NCBI RefSeq assembly: GCF_007197735.1
Contig: NZ_CP041637.1
Span: forward strand, 1,178,001 to 1,242,000
Origin: Formosa sediminum
GTDB lineage: Bacteria; Bacteroidota; Bacteroidia; Flavobacteriales; Flavobacteriaceae
Length of the DNA: 64,000 bases
Direction of reading: 5' to 3'
Shown here in pieces: positions 44,077 through 53,691 of this stretch. Position 1 is the stretch's first letter. The number at the start of each line of letters is the position of its first letter. The notes under the pieces were generated by a model that was not told the DNA's origin, searched no databases, and saw nothing but the letters and a program-made list of their open reading frames with translations. The position numbers and the translations under genes were made by a program.

Positions 44077-46626
44077 ATGAAGAACATTTCAAAAAGCTTA
44101 TTTTTTGCAATTTTTATGGTGTTTACTACCGTATCTTTTGCTCAAAGTATTGTTACAGGAACTACAGTAGATCCTGATTCTAACTTGCCTTTACCTGGCG
44201 TGAATGTCGTGGAAAAAGGAACAAAAAATGGTGTTTCAAGTGATTTCGATGGGAACTTTACTTTAAAAACAAGTAAAACAGATGCAGTAATTGTTGTATC
44301 TTATATCGGTTATTTATCTAAAGAAATTCCAGTAAATGGAAATGTAGACTTAGGTAAAATTGTTTTAGAATCTAGCGAATTTGGTTTAGATGAAGTGCAA
44401 ATTATAGCTTCAGTAGCAGTTGATAGAAAAACTCCTGTAGCTGTTTCTACAATTAGATCAGAAGAAATTGAGTTAAAATTAGGAACTCAAGAATTTCCAG
44501 AAATTTTAAAATCAACACCTGGAGTTTACGCAACTAAATCTGGAGGAGGATTTGGAGATGGTCGTATTAACTTAAGAGGTTTCGAATCAGACAACGTAGC
44601 TGTTATGATCAATGGTGTACCTGTAAACGACATGGAAAACGGTGCAGTATACTGGAGTAACTGGGCGGGTCTTTCAGATGTAACAAGCACAATGCAAGTA
44701 CAACGTGGTTTAGGAGCATCTAAAGTTGCAGTGCCATCTATTGGAGGTACTATTAATATTGTTACTAAAACTACAGATATCGAAGAAGGAGGTTCTGTTG
44801 GTTCTTCTATTGGTAACGATGGTTATTTAAAGTATGGAGCAACTTATTCAACAGGTTTAATGGATAATGGTTTTGCTGCTACTGTTTCTGCTTATAAAAC
44901 AGACGGTAATGGATATGTAGACGGTACAGAATTTAATGCTGTATCTTACTTCGTTAATATTTCTAAGCAAATAAATGAAGATCACAAATTATCTTTTACT
45001 GCTTTTGGCGCAACGCAACGTCACGGTCAAAGACAAAACAGACAATTAATCTCTACATATAGAGCTACAGAGAGTGGAAAACGTTTTAATGCAGACTGGG
45101 GTTATAAAAATGGTCAGGTAACTCACCAAGAAGATAACTTCTATCACAAGCCTCAAATATCTTTAAATCATTTTTGGGATATTTCAGATAAAACAACATT
45201 ATCTACTGTATTATATGCATCATTCGGATCTGGTGGTGGTGGTGGTTACTCTGGGACTAACAAATTTGGTTTAGGTACAGACGGAGTAAGCGATTACAGA
45301 ACTGGATTATATGGTCCTATAGATTTTGATAAGATTGTAGACGAAAACGAAGCAAGAGGTGCTTTTGGATCAGAAACTATTTTAAGAGCTTCTCGTAATG
45401 ACCACGAATGGTATGGTTTACTTTCTACCCTTGATACTAAAATTGGAGAAAACTTTGTGGTAATTGGAGGTTTAGATTTTAGAACTTACAAAGGAATTCA
45501 CTTCTCTGAAGTAACAGACTTATTAGGAGGTCAGTTTTATGCAGATGATGCAGATGTTAACAACCCAAATGCAACTTATAAAGAAGGAGACAAATGGTCT
45601 TACTATTATGATGGTTTAGTAAATTGGTTAGGTGTTTTTGGTCAAGTTGAATACTCTAAAGACGCACTTTCTGCTTTCGTATCGATTTCTGGATCTAATA
45701 CATCTTACAAGCGTATTGACTACTTTAACTACTTAGATAGTGATTCAAACCAAGAAACAGACTGGTACGACTTTTTTGGCTACATGGCTAAAGGGGGTGC
45801 TAACTATAACTTAACAGATAACCACAATGTGTTTGCTAACATTGGTTACTTTGAAAAAGCTGGTGGTTTTGATGCTGTATTTGTTGGTTACGATAATGAA
45901 AACATTAACCCAGACGCTGAGAATCAAAAAATCTTTAGTATGGAAATAGGTTACGGATACAGATCAGATAAATTATCTGCAAACCTTAACTTATACAGAA
46001 CGACTTGGAATGATAGAACTGAAACATACGTGTACAATCAACCAGATGGTACAAATGCAACAGCTAACTTATTAGGAGTAAATGCTATTCACCAAGGTAT
46101 TGAGGTAGATTTCGTTTATAGAGCTACAGATAAATTAAGACTTACAGGTATGATGTCTTTAGGAGACTGGAGATGGGATAATAACCTAGAAAATGTTGAA
46201 ATCTATAACGAAGATCAAGAATTAATAGATACTGTTAATTTATATATTGAAGATTTACACGTAGGTGATGCTGCTCAAACTACTTTTGCTTTAGGTGCTA
46301 ACTATGAATTACTAGAAAATACTAACTTAATGTTAGATTATAACTACTACGATAATTTATATGCAAATTTCGACCCTAGTGATAGAGGTACTGAAGGAGC
46401 TCCAGAAGCTTGGAAAGTTCCAGCTTATGGTTTATTCGATTTAGGTTTATCTCATAACTTCGATATGGGACCATTCGATGTACGTTTATTAGGAAGAATG
46501 AACAACATCTTTAACTTAGAGTATGTGTCTGATGCTAATGATGGTACAGGTTCTACAGCAAACACTGCTCTTGTATATTATGGTGCAGGAAGAACATTTA
46601 GTATTGGAGCTAAGCTTAACTTTTAA
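44077..46626 (+). CDS. TonB-dependent receptor with carboxypeptidase-like N-terminal domain
   Basis: 849 residues. Signal peptide (ending SFAQ), CarboxypepD-regulatory-like Ig domain (about 22-110; LPLPGVNVVEKGTKNGVSSD), plug (about 125-250; INLRGFESDNVAVMINGVPV, YWSNWAGLSDV) and a 22-strand-type barrel ending RTFSIGAKLNF. Codon use is richer in AAC, TTC and CGT than its neighbours, which suggests strong expression. It is followed 11 bp later by a surface lipoprotein gene, like a SusC with a non-SusD partner. Substrate unknown. Confidence 0.92.
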   Translation: MKNISKSLFFAIFMVFTTVSFAQSIVTGTTVDPDSNLPLPGVNVVEKGTKNGVSSDFDGNFTLKTSKTDAVIVVSYIGYLSKEIPVNGNVDLGKIVLESSEFGLDEVQIIASVAVDRKTPVAVSTIRSEEIELKLGTQEFPEILKSTPGVYATKSGGGFGDGRINLRGFESDNVAVMINGVPVNDMENGAVYWSNWAGLSDVTSTMQVQRGLGASKVAVPSIGGTINIVTKTTDIEEGGSVGSSIGNDGYLKYGATYSTGLMDNGFAATVSAYKTDGNGYVDGTEFNAVSYFVNISKQINEDHKLSFTAFGATQRHGQRQNRQLISTYRATESGKRFNADWGYKNGQVTHQEDNFYHKPQISLNHFWDISDKTTLSTVLYASFGSGGGGGYSGTNKFGLGTDGVSDYRTGLYGPIDFDKIVDENEARGAFGSETILRASRNDHEWYGLLSTLDTKIGENFVVIGGLDFRTYKGIHFSEVTDLLGGQFYADDADVNNPNATYKEGDKWSYYYDGLVNWLGVFGQVEYSKDALSAFVSISGSNTSYKRIDYFNYLDSDSNQETDWYDFFGYMAKGGANYNLTDNHNVFANIGYFEKAGGFDAVFVGYDNENINPDAENQKIFSMEIGYGYRSDKLSANLNLYRTTWNDRTETYVYNQPDGTNATANLLGVNAIHQGIEVDFVYRATDKLRLTGMMSLGDWRWDNNLENVEIYNEDQELIDTVNLYIEDLHVGDAAQTTFALGANYELLENTNLMLDYNYYDNLYANFDPSDRGTEGAPEAWKVPAYGLFDLGLSHNFDMGPFDVRLLGRMNNIFNLEYVSDANDGTGSTANTALVYYGAGRTFSIGAKLNF

Positions 46627-46637
46627 AAAAAAATAGA

Positions 46638-47756
46638 ATGAAAAAATTAGTATTTTTATTAGTAGCTGTAGGTGCAATGTTTACAAGTTGTGATCCTATG
46701 GAAGATATTTATGACGACCTAGATAGTGTTGAAAATCCAATTGTTGGAAGTACAGAGTATACTTTAACAGATGATGATTATGCTATATATGCAAAGGAGT
46801 TAGATTCTGTAAATTATTTTCAATCAGAAGATCAATTTAAAGAATTAATTCCTGGATTTTTATCAGATACTTACCCTTTCTGGGGAAAAGGATCTTCTGT
46901 ATTTGTAACTTATGATTTATATAAATCTAATAGTATAAAATCTACAACTGCTTATACAGTAACTGAAGATGATTATGCAACTTTAGGTTTTACTCATGGT
47001 AATTTCGACAGCTCAGGTGATATGACCACTTTACTTATGTACAAGTATCCAGATGCTGGTAGAGGTGATTTGGTAGAATTAACATACCTATACTACGAAT
47101 CAGGATCTACTACAGAAAGAACAAATAGTTTTGTTTTATTAGATTCTTGGGAAATGATCCTTGAGTTTACTTATGATGATTATATCGCAATGGACCAAAG
47201 CTATGCTAACTTCACTAACGAAGATGTTGCAGAATATAATATTTCAATTTACCTTAAGTCATTATATCCTTATGCAATGGCAGGAGATACTGTTGTAACT
47301 ATGTACGAATTATATGTAAGTGGTGCAGACAACGAAATGAATTTAGTACCATATACTTTTGATGGTACTTCTTGGAATGCAATTTCATCTGTTATAGCTT
47401 CTACATTACAATTTGGACATGATGGTACAACATGGGTTCCAGATAATACAATCACTTATACGCTTGTAGCTACAGATTATGAATATATGTCTACTCAATT
47501 AATTACTACGCCTGAATTTGAGGATCCTGCAGATAGTATGGGGTATTATAAAAACTTCGATAGAAGAGAAGGTAATTCTGCATACTGGAGTTTAGAAATG
47601 ATTGAAACTGCTATGGCTATATTATTAGATAATAATGATCCAACAGCAGAAGATGGTCAAAAATATTTATTAACATACGATATATACAATGGTACTAACA
47701 CTACCGAAAGTATGTCTATGATAAAAACTGATGGAGCTTGGGAGCTTAATGAATAA
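46638..47756 (+). CDS. Surface lipoprotein with about four internal repeats, receptor partner
   Basis: 372 residues with a lipobox (AMFTSCDPME, Cys18). The mature part holds repeats of roughly 80-100 residues opening with a [YF]T..DDY motif (YTLTDDDYAIY, YTVTEDDYATL, FTYDDYIAM, YTLVATDYEYM) and closing with a YP.A..GD.V...Y.LY.SG motif (YPDAGRGDLVELTYLYYESG; YPYAMAGDTVVTMYELYVSG). Its gene lies 11 bp after the receptor, indicating a two-component uptake complex. It is not a SusD (no TPR pattern). Unknown ligand; strongly acidic and aromatic, so a polymer- or carbohydrate-binding role is conceivable. Confidence 0.8.
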   Translation: MKKLVFLLVAVGAMFTSCDPMEDIYDDLDSVENPIVGSTEYTLTDDDYAIYAKELDSVNYFQSEDQFKELIPGFLSDTYPFWGKGSSVFVTYDLYKSNSIKSTTAYTVTEDDYATLGFTHGNFDSSGDMTTLLMYKYPDAGRGDLVELTYLYYESGSTTERTNSFVLLDSWEMILEFTYDDYIAMDQSYANFTNEDVAEYNISIYLKSLYPYAMAGDTVVTMYELYVSGADNEMNLVPYTFDGTSWNAISSVIASTLQFGHDGTTWVPDNTITYTLVATDYEYMSTQLITTPEFEDPADSMGYYKNFDRREGNSAYWSLEMIETAMAILLDNNDPTAEDGQKYLLTYDIYNGTNTTESMSMIKTDGAWELNE

Positions 47757-47779
47757 TCCAATTTTCATGATATAAGAAT

Positions 47780-47809
47780 AAAAACCATGTAGTAATACAT
47801 GGTTTTTTT
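47780..47809 (+). terminator. Intrinsic terminator after receptor-lipoprotein operon
   Basis: 12-bp stem AAAAACCATGTA (47780-47791) with TACATGGTTTTT (47796-47807), loop GTAA, ending in seven T residues. Confidence 0.9.
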
Positions 47810-47825
47810 ATGCCATTTAATTGCT

Positions 47826-47833
47826 TACATTTG
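47826..47833 (+). promoter_or_regulatory. -7 box for the four-helix membrane protein
   Basis: TACATTTG, full match to TAnnTTTG, 26 bases before ATG 47860 and just past the previous terminator; it excludes an upstream TTG (47821) as the start. Confidence 0.6.
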
Positions 47834-47859
47834 TCTTTAATAAAATTAAATTTTTCATT

Positions 47860-48303
47860 ATGTATAATGTAATTCTAAATTTACATTCCTATTGGGCTTT
47901 TTTAGTCCTTCTAGTTCTTATAGTTGCTACATTTAATAGTATAATTAAATATAGTAGTAAAAAAGAGTATGGTCCTAAAGATTTTAGATTGGCTTTGTTT
48001 ACTATTATTGTATCTCATATTCAATTATTAATAGGTATTATTCTATACGTAGTTTCTCCAAGATTATCTTTGTTTAGTGAATTAGGTATGGGAGGAGTTA
48101 TGAAGGATTCCTTAACCAGACTGTATTTAGTTGAACACCCGCTTATAAATATAATAGCACTAGTATTTATTACAATGGGGTATTCTAAACATAAATCAAA
48201 ATTATCATCTCATGCTAAGTTTAAAACCATTTCTATATTTTATGCCATTGGTTTAGTACTTTTACTAACCCGAATTCCTTGGAATATTTGGTTAGGCTTA
48301 TAA
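47860..48303 (+). CDS. Four-helix membrane protein of unknown function
   Basis: 147 residues from ATG 47860. Four hydrophobic segments (about 8-28, 45-65, 90-110, 120-142). Histidines sit in or near the helices (NLHSYW, VSHIQLLIG, VEHPL), the sort of pattern that can ligate heme in small cytochrome b-like membrane proteins; homologues are sometimes labelled cytochrome B, which I cannot confirm. Single-gene unit between two terminators. Confidence 0.7.
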   Translation: MYNVILNLHSYWAFLVLLVLIVATFNSIIKYSSKKEYGPKDFRLALFTIIVSHIQLLIGIILYVVSPRLSLFSELGMGGVMKDSLTRLYLVEHPLINIIALVFITMGYSKHKSKLSSHAKFKTISIFYAIGLVLLLTRIPWNIWLGL

Positions 48304-48311
48304 AACTTATT

Positions 48312-48336
48312 AAGCGACTTTTAAGTCGCTTTTTTT
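48312..48336. terminator. Intrinsic terminator (four-helix protein / nuclease gene)
   Basis: 7-9 bp stem AAGCGAC(TT) from 48312 with (AA)GTCGCTT to 48331, tiny loop, T-run to 48336; lies between two convergent genes. Confidence 0.8.
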
Positions 48337-48340
48337 ATGC

Positions 48341-49393
48341 TTAAATTTTAGCTTTTATTACATAAATATATACAGGAAAATGGTCGCTATACCCATTAGT
48401 AAATCCTTCATAACTAAAACTTCTAAAAGGATATCCTTTGTACGCACCAGTTTTAGTTATCAGGTATTGAGCATTAAAAATTCCAGCTTTGTATAACTTA
48501 TAAGAGTTGTAATCAGAATTTAATAACGGTTTAGTAACTAAAATCTGATCAAATAGACTCCATTTATCCCGATATGCTGTTGTGCCAAAGCCTTGGTTAT
48601 AGAGATGCTCCATAGGGTTGTAAATACCTTTTAAAGGGACTTTATTTTTCTTTTTGCTGGTCTTTAAAATGTTTTTAAAGCTATCATTTGTGGGGTTGTC
48701 ATTAAAGTCTCCCATACTTATTATTTTGGCATAGGGGTTAATAGTTTGTAAAGAGTCTATAATATGCTTATTGAGCTTTGCTGCTTCAATGCGTTTTGCA
48801 TTACTTTTGGTTTCCCCTCCTCGTCTTGAAGGCCAATGGTTTACAATAATATGCATTGGTTCTCCATCTAAAAAACCTGTTACAACCAATTGATCTCTTG
48901 TATAAATTGGGGCATTTGTTAGTTCATCTTTTAGGTATAATGGATAGGTTTTAGTCACTGTTGGTGTAAATATGGTTTTCTGATAAAGTAAACCAACATC
49001 TATACCACGCCGATCTGGAGAATTGTAATGTACCATTCCATAATTTTTATGTACTAGTAAAGAATCATTAACAAGGTCTTCTAAAACATCTCTATTTTCA
49101 ATCTCGCACACTCCAATAATTGCGGGTAAATTATGAGTGACTTTTAAACCAATTTCTGAGATAACATGAGCCATGTTTCTAATTTTCTTAGCATACACCT
49201 CAGATTTGTTTTCAGCTAATTCCATTATTGGACTACTTTCATCAAAAGTAAGAGCATCATTATCTACATCAAATAAGTTTTCAAGATTGTAAAACGCAAT
49301 AGTATGTATGGTAAACTCTCTGTCTTGAGCATAACATATTGCTGTATGCATAAGGCAAAATAGCCATAGATAAGATTTTAGATATGGTTTCAT
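48341..49393 (-). CDS. Secreted endonuclease/exonuclease/phosphatase-family protein
   Basis: 350 residues with a signal peptide (ending AICYAQD). The EEP (DNase I-like) fold is clear: TIAFYNLENLFD at the start of the mature domain, GVCEIENRDVL (catalytic Glu), VNHWPSRRGG, IISMGDFNDNPTND (Asp/Asn) and YSDHFPVYIYV (catalytic Asp-His). It is exported, so it probably cleaves extracellular DNA, RNA or phospho-compounds. A close paralogue without signal peptide lies at 53692-54630 on the other side of the receptor/DUF5689 genes. Confidence 0.88.
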   Translation of the reverse strand: MKPYLKSYLWLFCLMHTAICYAQDREFTIHTIAFYNLENLFDVDNDALTFDESSPIMELAENKSEVYAKKIRNMAHVISEIGLKVTHNLPAIIGVCEIENRDVLEDLVNDSLLVHKNYGMVHYNSPDRRGIDVGLLYQKTIFTPTVTKTYPLYLKDELTNAPIYTRDQLVVTGFLDGEPMHIIVNHWPSRRGGETKSNAKRIEAAKLNKHIIDSLQTINPYAKIISMGDFNDNPTNDSFKNILKTSKKKNKVPLKGIYNPMEHLYNQGFGTTAYRDKWSLFDQILVTKPLLNSDYNSYKLYKAGIFNAQYLITKTGAYKGYPFRSFSYEGFTNGYSDHFPVYIYVIKAKI

Positions 49394-49480
49394 ATTGAAT
49401 AAAATATAGCTAAATATAGGTTTTTATAAATAAAATATTTAAATTATAACCCCTTAAGTTACTGACAGCTAGAAAATTAA

Positions 49481-49488
49481 TAGTTTTA
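49481..49488 (+). promoter_or_regulatory. -7-like box before the second TonB receptor
   Basis: TAGTTTTA (TAnnTTTG with a final A), 11 bases before ATG 49500, so the transcript would have a leader of only a few bases. Confidence 0.35.
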
Positions 49489-49499
49489 AATCTAATTCT

Positions 49500-52262
49500 A
49501 TGAAAAAAAATATTCTAGCTCTACTTTGTTTTGTGTGTGCTTTACAGCATGTCTTTTCCCAGAATACAAACATATCTGGAAGTGTTAAAGATGATTTGTC
49601 TTTACAGCCTCTTAACCAGGTTACTGTTATAATAGAAGACACCAACCTAACTACTAAAACAAATAATTTAGGAGAGTTCCAGTTGCTTAATATTTCTGTT
49701 TTAGGTAATCAAATTCTAAAAATATCTAAGCCAGGGTATCTTGATAAGCGTTATCCAATAATAATTAATAAGAATGAACATTTACAAATAGACGATATGT
49801 TTATGGCTTTAGATGCGACTACAAATAAAGATTTATATACTATTGTTCTCACTGATGATGAGTTAAATGATGATAGTAGTGCTGCCGATAATATTTCAGG
49901 ACTTTTGCAAGCTACTAAAGATGTGTTTCAGCGTACAGCAGCATTTGAATTTAGTAGTTCCTTTTTTAAAATTAGAGGTTTAGATTCTAGTGAGGGACAA
50001 CTTCTAATAAATGGTATAGAGATGAACTCTATTTTTAACGGTAGAATGCAGTGGAGTAATTGGGGAGGTATAAATGATGTTTTAAGGAATCAAGAATTTA
50101 ACTATGGTTTAGCCGCTTCTACTTTTAGTTTTGGAGGCGTATTAGGAACTACAAATATTAGTACGCAAGCTTCAAAATACAGATCTGGTGGCCGTTTAAC
50201 TTATACGTCGTCCAACCGAAGTTATGCGAATAGATTAATGGCAAGTTATGCCTCTGGTTTGGTGAAAAATGGTTGGGCTTATGCATGTTCTATAGGTAGA
50301 AGATGGGGAGATGAAGGCTACCAAGATGCTACGTTTTATGATGCGAATTCTTTATTTGTATCTGTAGAAAAACAATTAGGGCAATCGCAAAGTGTAAACT
50401 TTACAGGTTTTTATACTCCAAATCGAAGAGGGAAATCATCTCCAAATACTCAAGAAGTTTTTGATTTAAAAGATATTAAATACAACGAATATTGGGGAAG
50501 TTACAACGGTAAAAAAAGAAATTCTAGAGTTAAAGATGTAGCTCAACCAATTTTTATGTTGAGTCATTATTGGACTCTAAATTCTAAAACAGAACTTCAA
50601 ACAAATCTAAGTTACACATTTGGAAAACAAGGGCATAGTCGTTTAGATTATCCAGGTGGTGGAAATCCAAGCCCTGCTTATTATCAAAAATTACCAAGTT
50701 ACTACTTAGCAGATACATCTGGGCCAGATTATGAAAATGCTTACATTGCCGAACAGGAATTTAAAACTAACGGACAAATAGATTGGTATCGTATTTACGA
50801 TGCTAATCTTACAAATTCAAGTCAAGGACTAGAAGCTGCTTATGTACAATATGAAGACCGGACAGATGATAGGCAGTTTACTTTAAATTCTATTTTTAAT
50901 TCAACATTTAACGATCATGTGTTGTTTAGTGCTTCAGTAAATTATACAGCATTAGTTTCTGAAAATTTTGCCGAAATACAAGATCTTTTAGGCGCTTTAG
51001 ATTATTTAAATGTCGATGCTTTTGATGGATGGCAATACAACCTCTTACAACCAAATGCACGAGTTACTAAAGGCGGAAAAATTAAATACAATTATACTTT
51101 GCATGCTAATGTACTGTCTGCTTTTTCTCAAATTCAGGTTAAGCATAAAACTATAGATTATTTTGTAGCTCTAGATGTAAATCATACAAACTATCAGCGT
51201 GAAGGGTTATTTCAAAACGAAGCTTTTATAAATAATTCTTTAGGCAAAAGTGAGGCTTTAAGTTTTCTAGGCTATGGTATTAAAGGCGGATTTACATACA
51301 AAGTATCGGCCAAACACGTATTAAATGTTCAGGCTGCATATTTAACTAGAGCACCTAATTTACAGAATTCATTCTCTAATCCTAGAGAAAATAATAATGT
51401 GGTTAAAGCAATTTCAGAAGAACATCTTCTGGCTCTAGATGCTAGTTATGTTTATAGGTCTGAGATTGTTACCTCTAATTTATCAGGGTTTTATATAGAT
51501 AAGCGCGGAAGTAATGAAATTGGCTTTTATTATGCAGATGGTCTTACATCTGCAGGTATTGAATTTAACGAAACATCTGCATTTGTTCAAGAAATACTTC
51601 ATAATGTAAACACCTTACATATTGGTGCAGAATTAGGCGTAGAAGCACAATTAACATCTTCTTTTAAACTAAAAACTGCAGCTTCATATGGACAGTATAC
51701 CTATAACAATAATCCCGATTTGTATTTAACTTCTTCAAGTTTTGTAACTCAAGATGGTGCTATAGATTTTGGTAAAGCTCAACTCAAAAACTATAAAATA
51801 GCTGGTGGGCCTCAAACAGCTATGTCTTTTGGTTTTGAATACAGTGATCCAGAATATTGGTGGTTTGGAACCACTATTAACTATATGTCTAATACTTACG
51901 TAGATGTGAGCCCGCTAACTAGAACTTCTAATTTTTATTTAGATGATGATGGTTTGCCTTTTAATGATTATGATGAGACAGTTGCGAAACAACTTTTAAA
52001 GCAAGAACAATTTGATGACTATGTTGTAGTAAATATAATAGGAGGGAAGTCTTGGAAAATAGATAAATATTATCTCGGACTTTTTGTAAGTCTAAATAAT
52101 GTATTAGACAATGTTTACAAAACTGGAGGTTTTGAACAAGGCCGAAATGCAAATTATAGAGAGTTAAAAGCGGATAGCGAAAACTCTATTCGTGTTTTTG
52201 GACCAAAATATTGGTATGGAAGAGGAGCAACTTACTTTGCCAATGTAAATATTAGATTTTAA
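49500..52262 (+). CDS. TonB-dependent receptor of the DUF5689-linked locus
   Basis: 920 residues: signal peptide (ending HVFSQN), a regulatory Ig domain (about 22-105; GSVKDDLSLQPLNQVTVII), plug (about 125-235; FKIRGLDSSEGQLLINGIEM, MQWSNWGGINDV) and barrel ending YFANVNIRF. It shares the WSNWxG motif of the receptor at 44077 and is probably a paralogue. It is 21 bp before a DUF5689 lipoprotein gene and flanked by two nuclease genes, so the cargo may be a phosphate-containing product of extracellular cleavage (inference). Confidence 0.92.
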   Translation: MKKNILALLCFVCALQHVFSQNTNISGSVKDDLSLQPLNQVTVIIEDTNLTTKTNNLGEFQLLNISVLGNQILKISKPGYLDKRYPIIINKNEHLQIDDMFMALDATTNKDLYTIVLTDDELNDDSSAADNISGLLQATKDVFQRTAAFEFSSSFFKIRGLDSSEGQLLINGIEMNSIFNGRMQWSNWGGINDVLRNQEFNYGLAASTFSFGGVLGTTNISTQASKYRSGGRLTYTSSNRSYANRLMASYASGLVKNGWAYACSIGRRWGDEGYQDATFYDANSLFVSVEKQLGQSQSVNFTGFYTPNRRGKSSPNTQEVFDLKDIKYNEYWGSYNGKKRNSRVKDVAQPIFMLSHYWTLNSKTELQTNLSYTFGKQGHSRLDYPGGGNPSPAYYQKLPSYYLADTSGPDYENAYIAEQEFKTNGQIDWYRIYDANLTNSSQGLEAAYVQYEDRTDDRQFTLNSIFNSTFNDHVLFSASVNYTALVSENFAEIQDLLGALDYLNVDAFDGWQYNLLQPNARVTKGGKIKYNYTLHANVLSAFSQIQVKHKTIDYFVALDVNHTNYQREGLFQNEAFINNSLGKSEALSFLGYGIKGGFTYKVSAKHVLNVQAAYLTRAPNLQNSFSNPRENNNVVKAISEEHLLALDASYVYRSEIVTSNLSGFYIDKRGSNEIGFYYADGLTSAGIEFNETSAFVQEILHNVNTLHIGAELGVEAQLTSSFKLKTAASYGQYTYNNNPDLYLTSSSFVTQDGAIDFGKAQLKNYKIAGGPQTAMSFGFEYSDPEYWWFGTTINYMSNTYVDVSPLTRTSNFYLDDDGLPFNDYDETVAKQLLKQEQFDDYVVVNIIGGKSWKIDKYYLGLFVSLNNVLDNVYKTGGFEQGRNANYRELKADSENSIRVFGPKYWYGRGATYFANVNIRF

Positions 52263-52283
52263 TAATATTAAATATTTAAAATT

Positions 52284-53690
52284 ATGAACAGGAGTAAATA
52301 CAAACCGGGCATATGTTATCTTTTATTTTTTATGATCATGGTATCTTGCGTTCAAGACGATGATTTTTCTGTGCCTAATCAGTTAAATATAGAAGAACAA
52401 CAAACTATAATTGATATTCAGGACGGACTTAAAAATGGCACTTATACAGAAATTTCTATTGAAGCCTTAAAACAACAATTTGTTGCTGGCGAGGTCGTAC
52501 AATTTGCATCAAATAGTGTTGTTAAAGGTTATGTAAGTTCGTCCGATAAAACAGGCAATTTTTATAAAGAGTTATACCTTCAAGACCAACCAAGTAATCC
52601 TACTGCAGCAATAAATATTGTATTAAATCAAGTGGATTCCTATAATCAATTTAATTTAGGTCGCGAAGTTTATATCCTTCTACAAGATTTGTTTTTAGGC
52701 GAAACTGCATCAGAAATATTAGCAATAGGTGGCGCCGCAGATGGTAATCGGATAGATCTGATGTCTGAAAATCAAATCAAAACGCATTTATTTAGGTCTT
52801 TAATTACCGAAGATTTAACACCTCTTGAACTTAATTTTTCAGATATTAATGAAAATTACATTGGTATGTACGTGCTTATTTCTAATGTGGAATTTCCAGA
52901 GTACCTTATCGGACAATCGTATTTTAATGCCATAGACGATTTTGATACCCAACGTAAAATGCAACGCTGTGAAGGTTTTAGTTATGAAGAGTTTAGTCTT
53001 GAAACTAGTTCGTTTGCAACCTTTAAAAATGAGATTTTACCCAGTGAAAACGGAACAATTAAAGGTATAATTTCTAAAAGTTACGGAGGAGACGACTTTG
53101 TTCTAGTTTTAAATGATACTAAAGATGTAGCACTTACAAATACGCGTTGCTCGCCTTTAAATGCAGATGATTTTGTGGTTGTATTTGAAGAAACATTTAA
53201 TGATGCAATCGATGAACAAATTTTAGATACTGAAGGATGGATTAATTTTGCCGAACGTGGACAGGTATTATGGACCGAGCAAATTTATAGTAAAAACGGA
53301 TATGCAGAATTTGGAACATTTGGAGCAAACGATACATCTAATGTAGGTTGGCTAGTATCTCCAGGTATTAATTTAGATGAAAATTTAAATGCGTTTTTAA
53401 ATTTTAATTTGGCGCAACACCACTTAACTTCTGTTAGAAATACCATAGATGTTTTAATTTCTACAGATTTTAATGGTACAGACGTTCTTAACGCAACATG
53501 GTTGGAAATTGAAGCAAAAGTACCAACTAAATACGATGAATGGTATACGTTTAAAGATTCTGGATTAATAGATTTATCCAACTTTAGTGAGACCGTCTAT
53601 ATCGCTTTTAAAGTTACAGGTTCAGGAACTAATGAAGCCCTGGATGGAGCTTACCAATTAGATGATTTTAGAATTTTAAAAGAAAAATAA
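52284..53690 (+). CDS. DUF5689-type surface lipoprotein
   Basis: 468 residues with a lipobox (FMIMVSCVQDDD). The middle region has an OB-fold-like beta pattern (FASNSVVKGYVSSSDKTGNF, FYKELYLQDQPSNP) with the conserved GREVYILLQDLFLGE, matching what I recall of DUF5689, and the C-terminal half (about 290-468) resembles a choice-of-anchor J/jelly-roll module (DEWYTFKDSGLIDLSNFS, ALDGAYQLDDF). It sits right after a TonB receptor, so likely forms a surface capture unit. Its stop is one base away from the convergent nuclease gene's stop, leaving no room for a terminator. Confidence 0.85.
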   Translation: MNRSKYKPGICYLLFFMIMVSCVQDDDFSVPNQLNIEEQQTIIDIQDGLKNGTYTEISIEALKQQFVAGEVVQFASNSVVKGYVSSSDKTGNFYKELYLQDQPSNPTAAINIVLNQVDSYNQFNLGREVYILLQDLFLGETASEILAIGGAADGNRIDLMSENQIKTHLFRSLITEDLTPLELNFSDINENYIGMYVLISNVEFPEYLIGQSYFNAIDDFDTQRKMQRCEGFSYEEFSLETSSFATFKNEILPSENGTIKGIISKSYGGDDFVLVLNDTKDVALTNTRCSPLNADDFVVVFEETFNDAIDEQILDTEGWINFAERGQVLWTEQIYSKNGYAEFGTFGANDTSNVGWLVSPGINLDENLNAFLNFNLAQHHLTSVRNTIDVLISTDFNGTDVLNATWLEIEAKVPTKYDEWYTFKDSGLIDLSNFSETVYIAFKVTGSGTNEALDGAYQLDDFRILKEK

Positions 53691-53691
53691 A

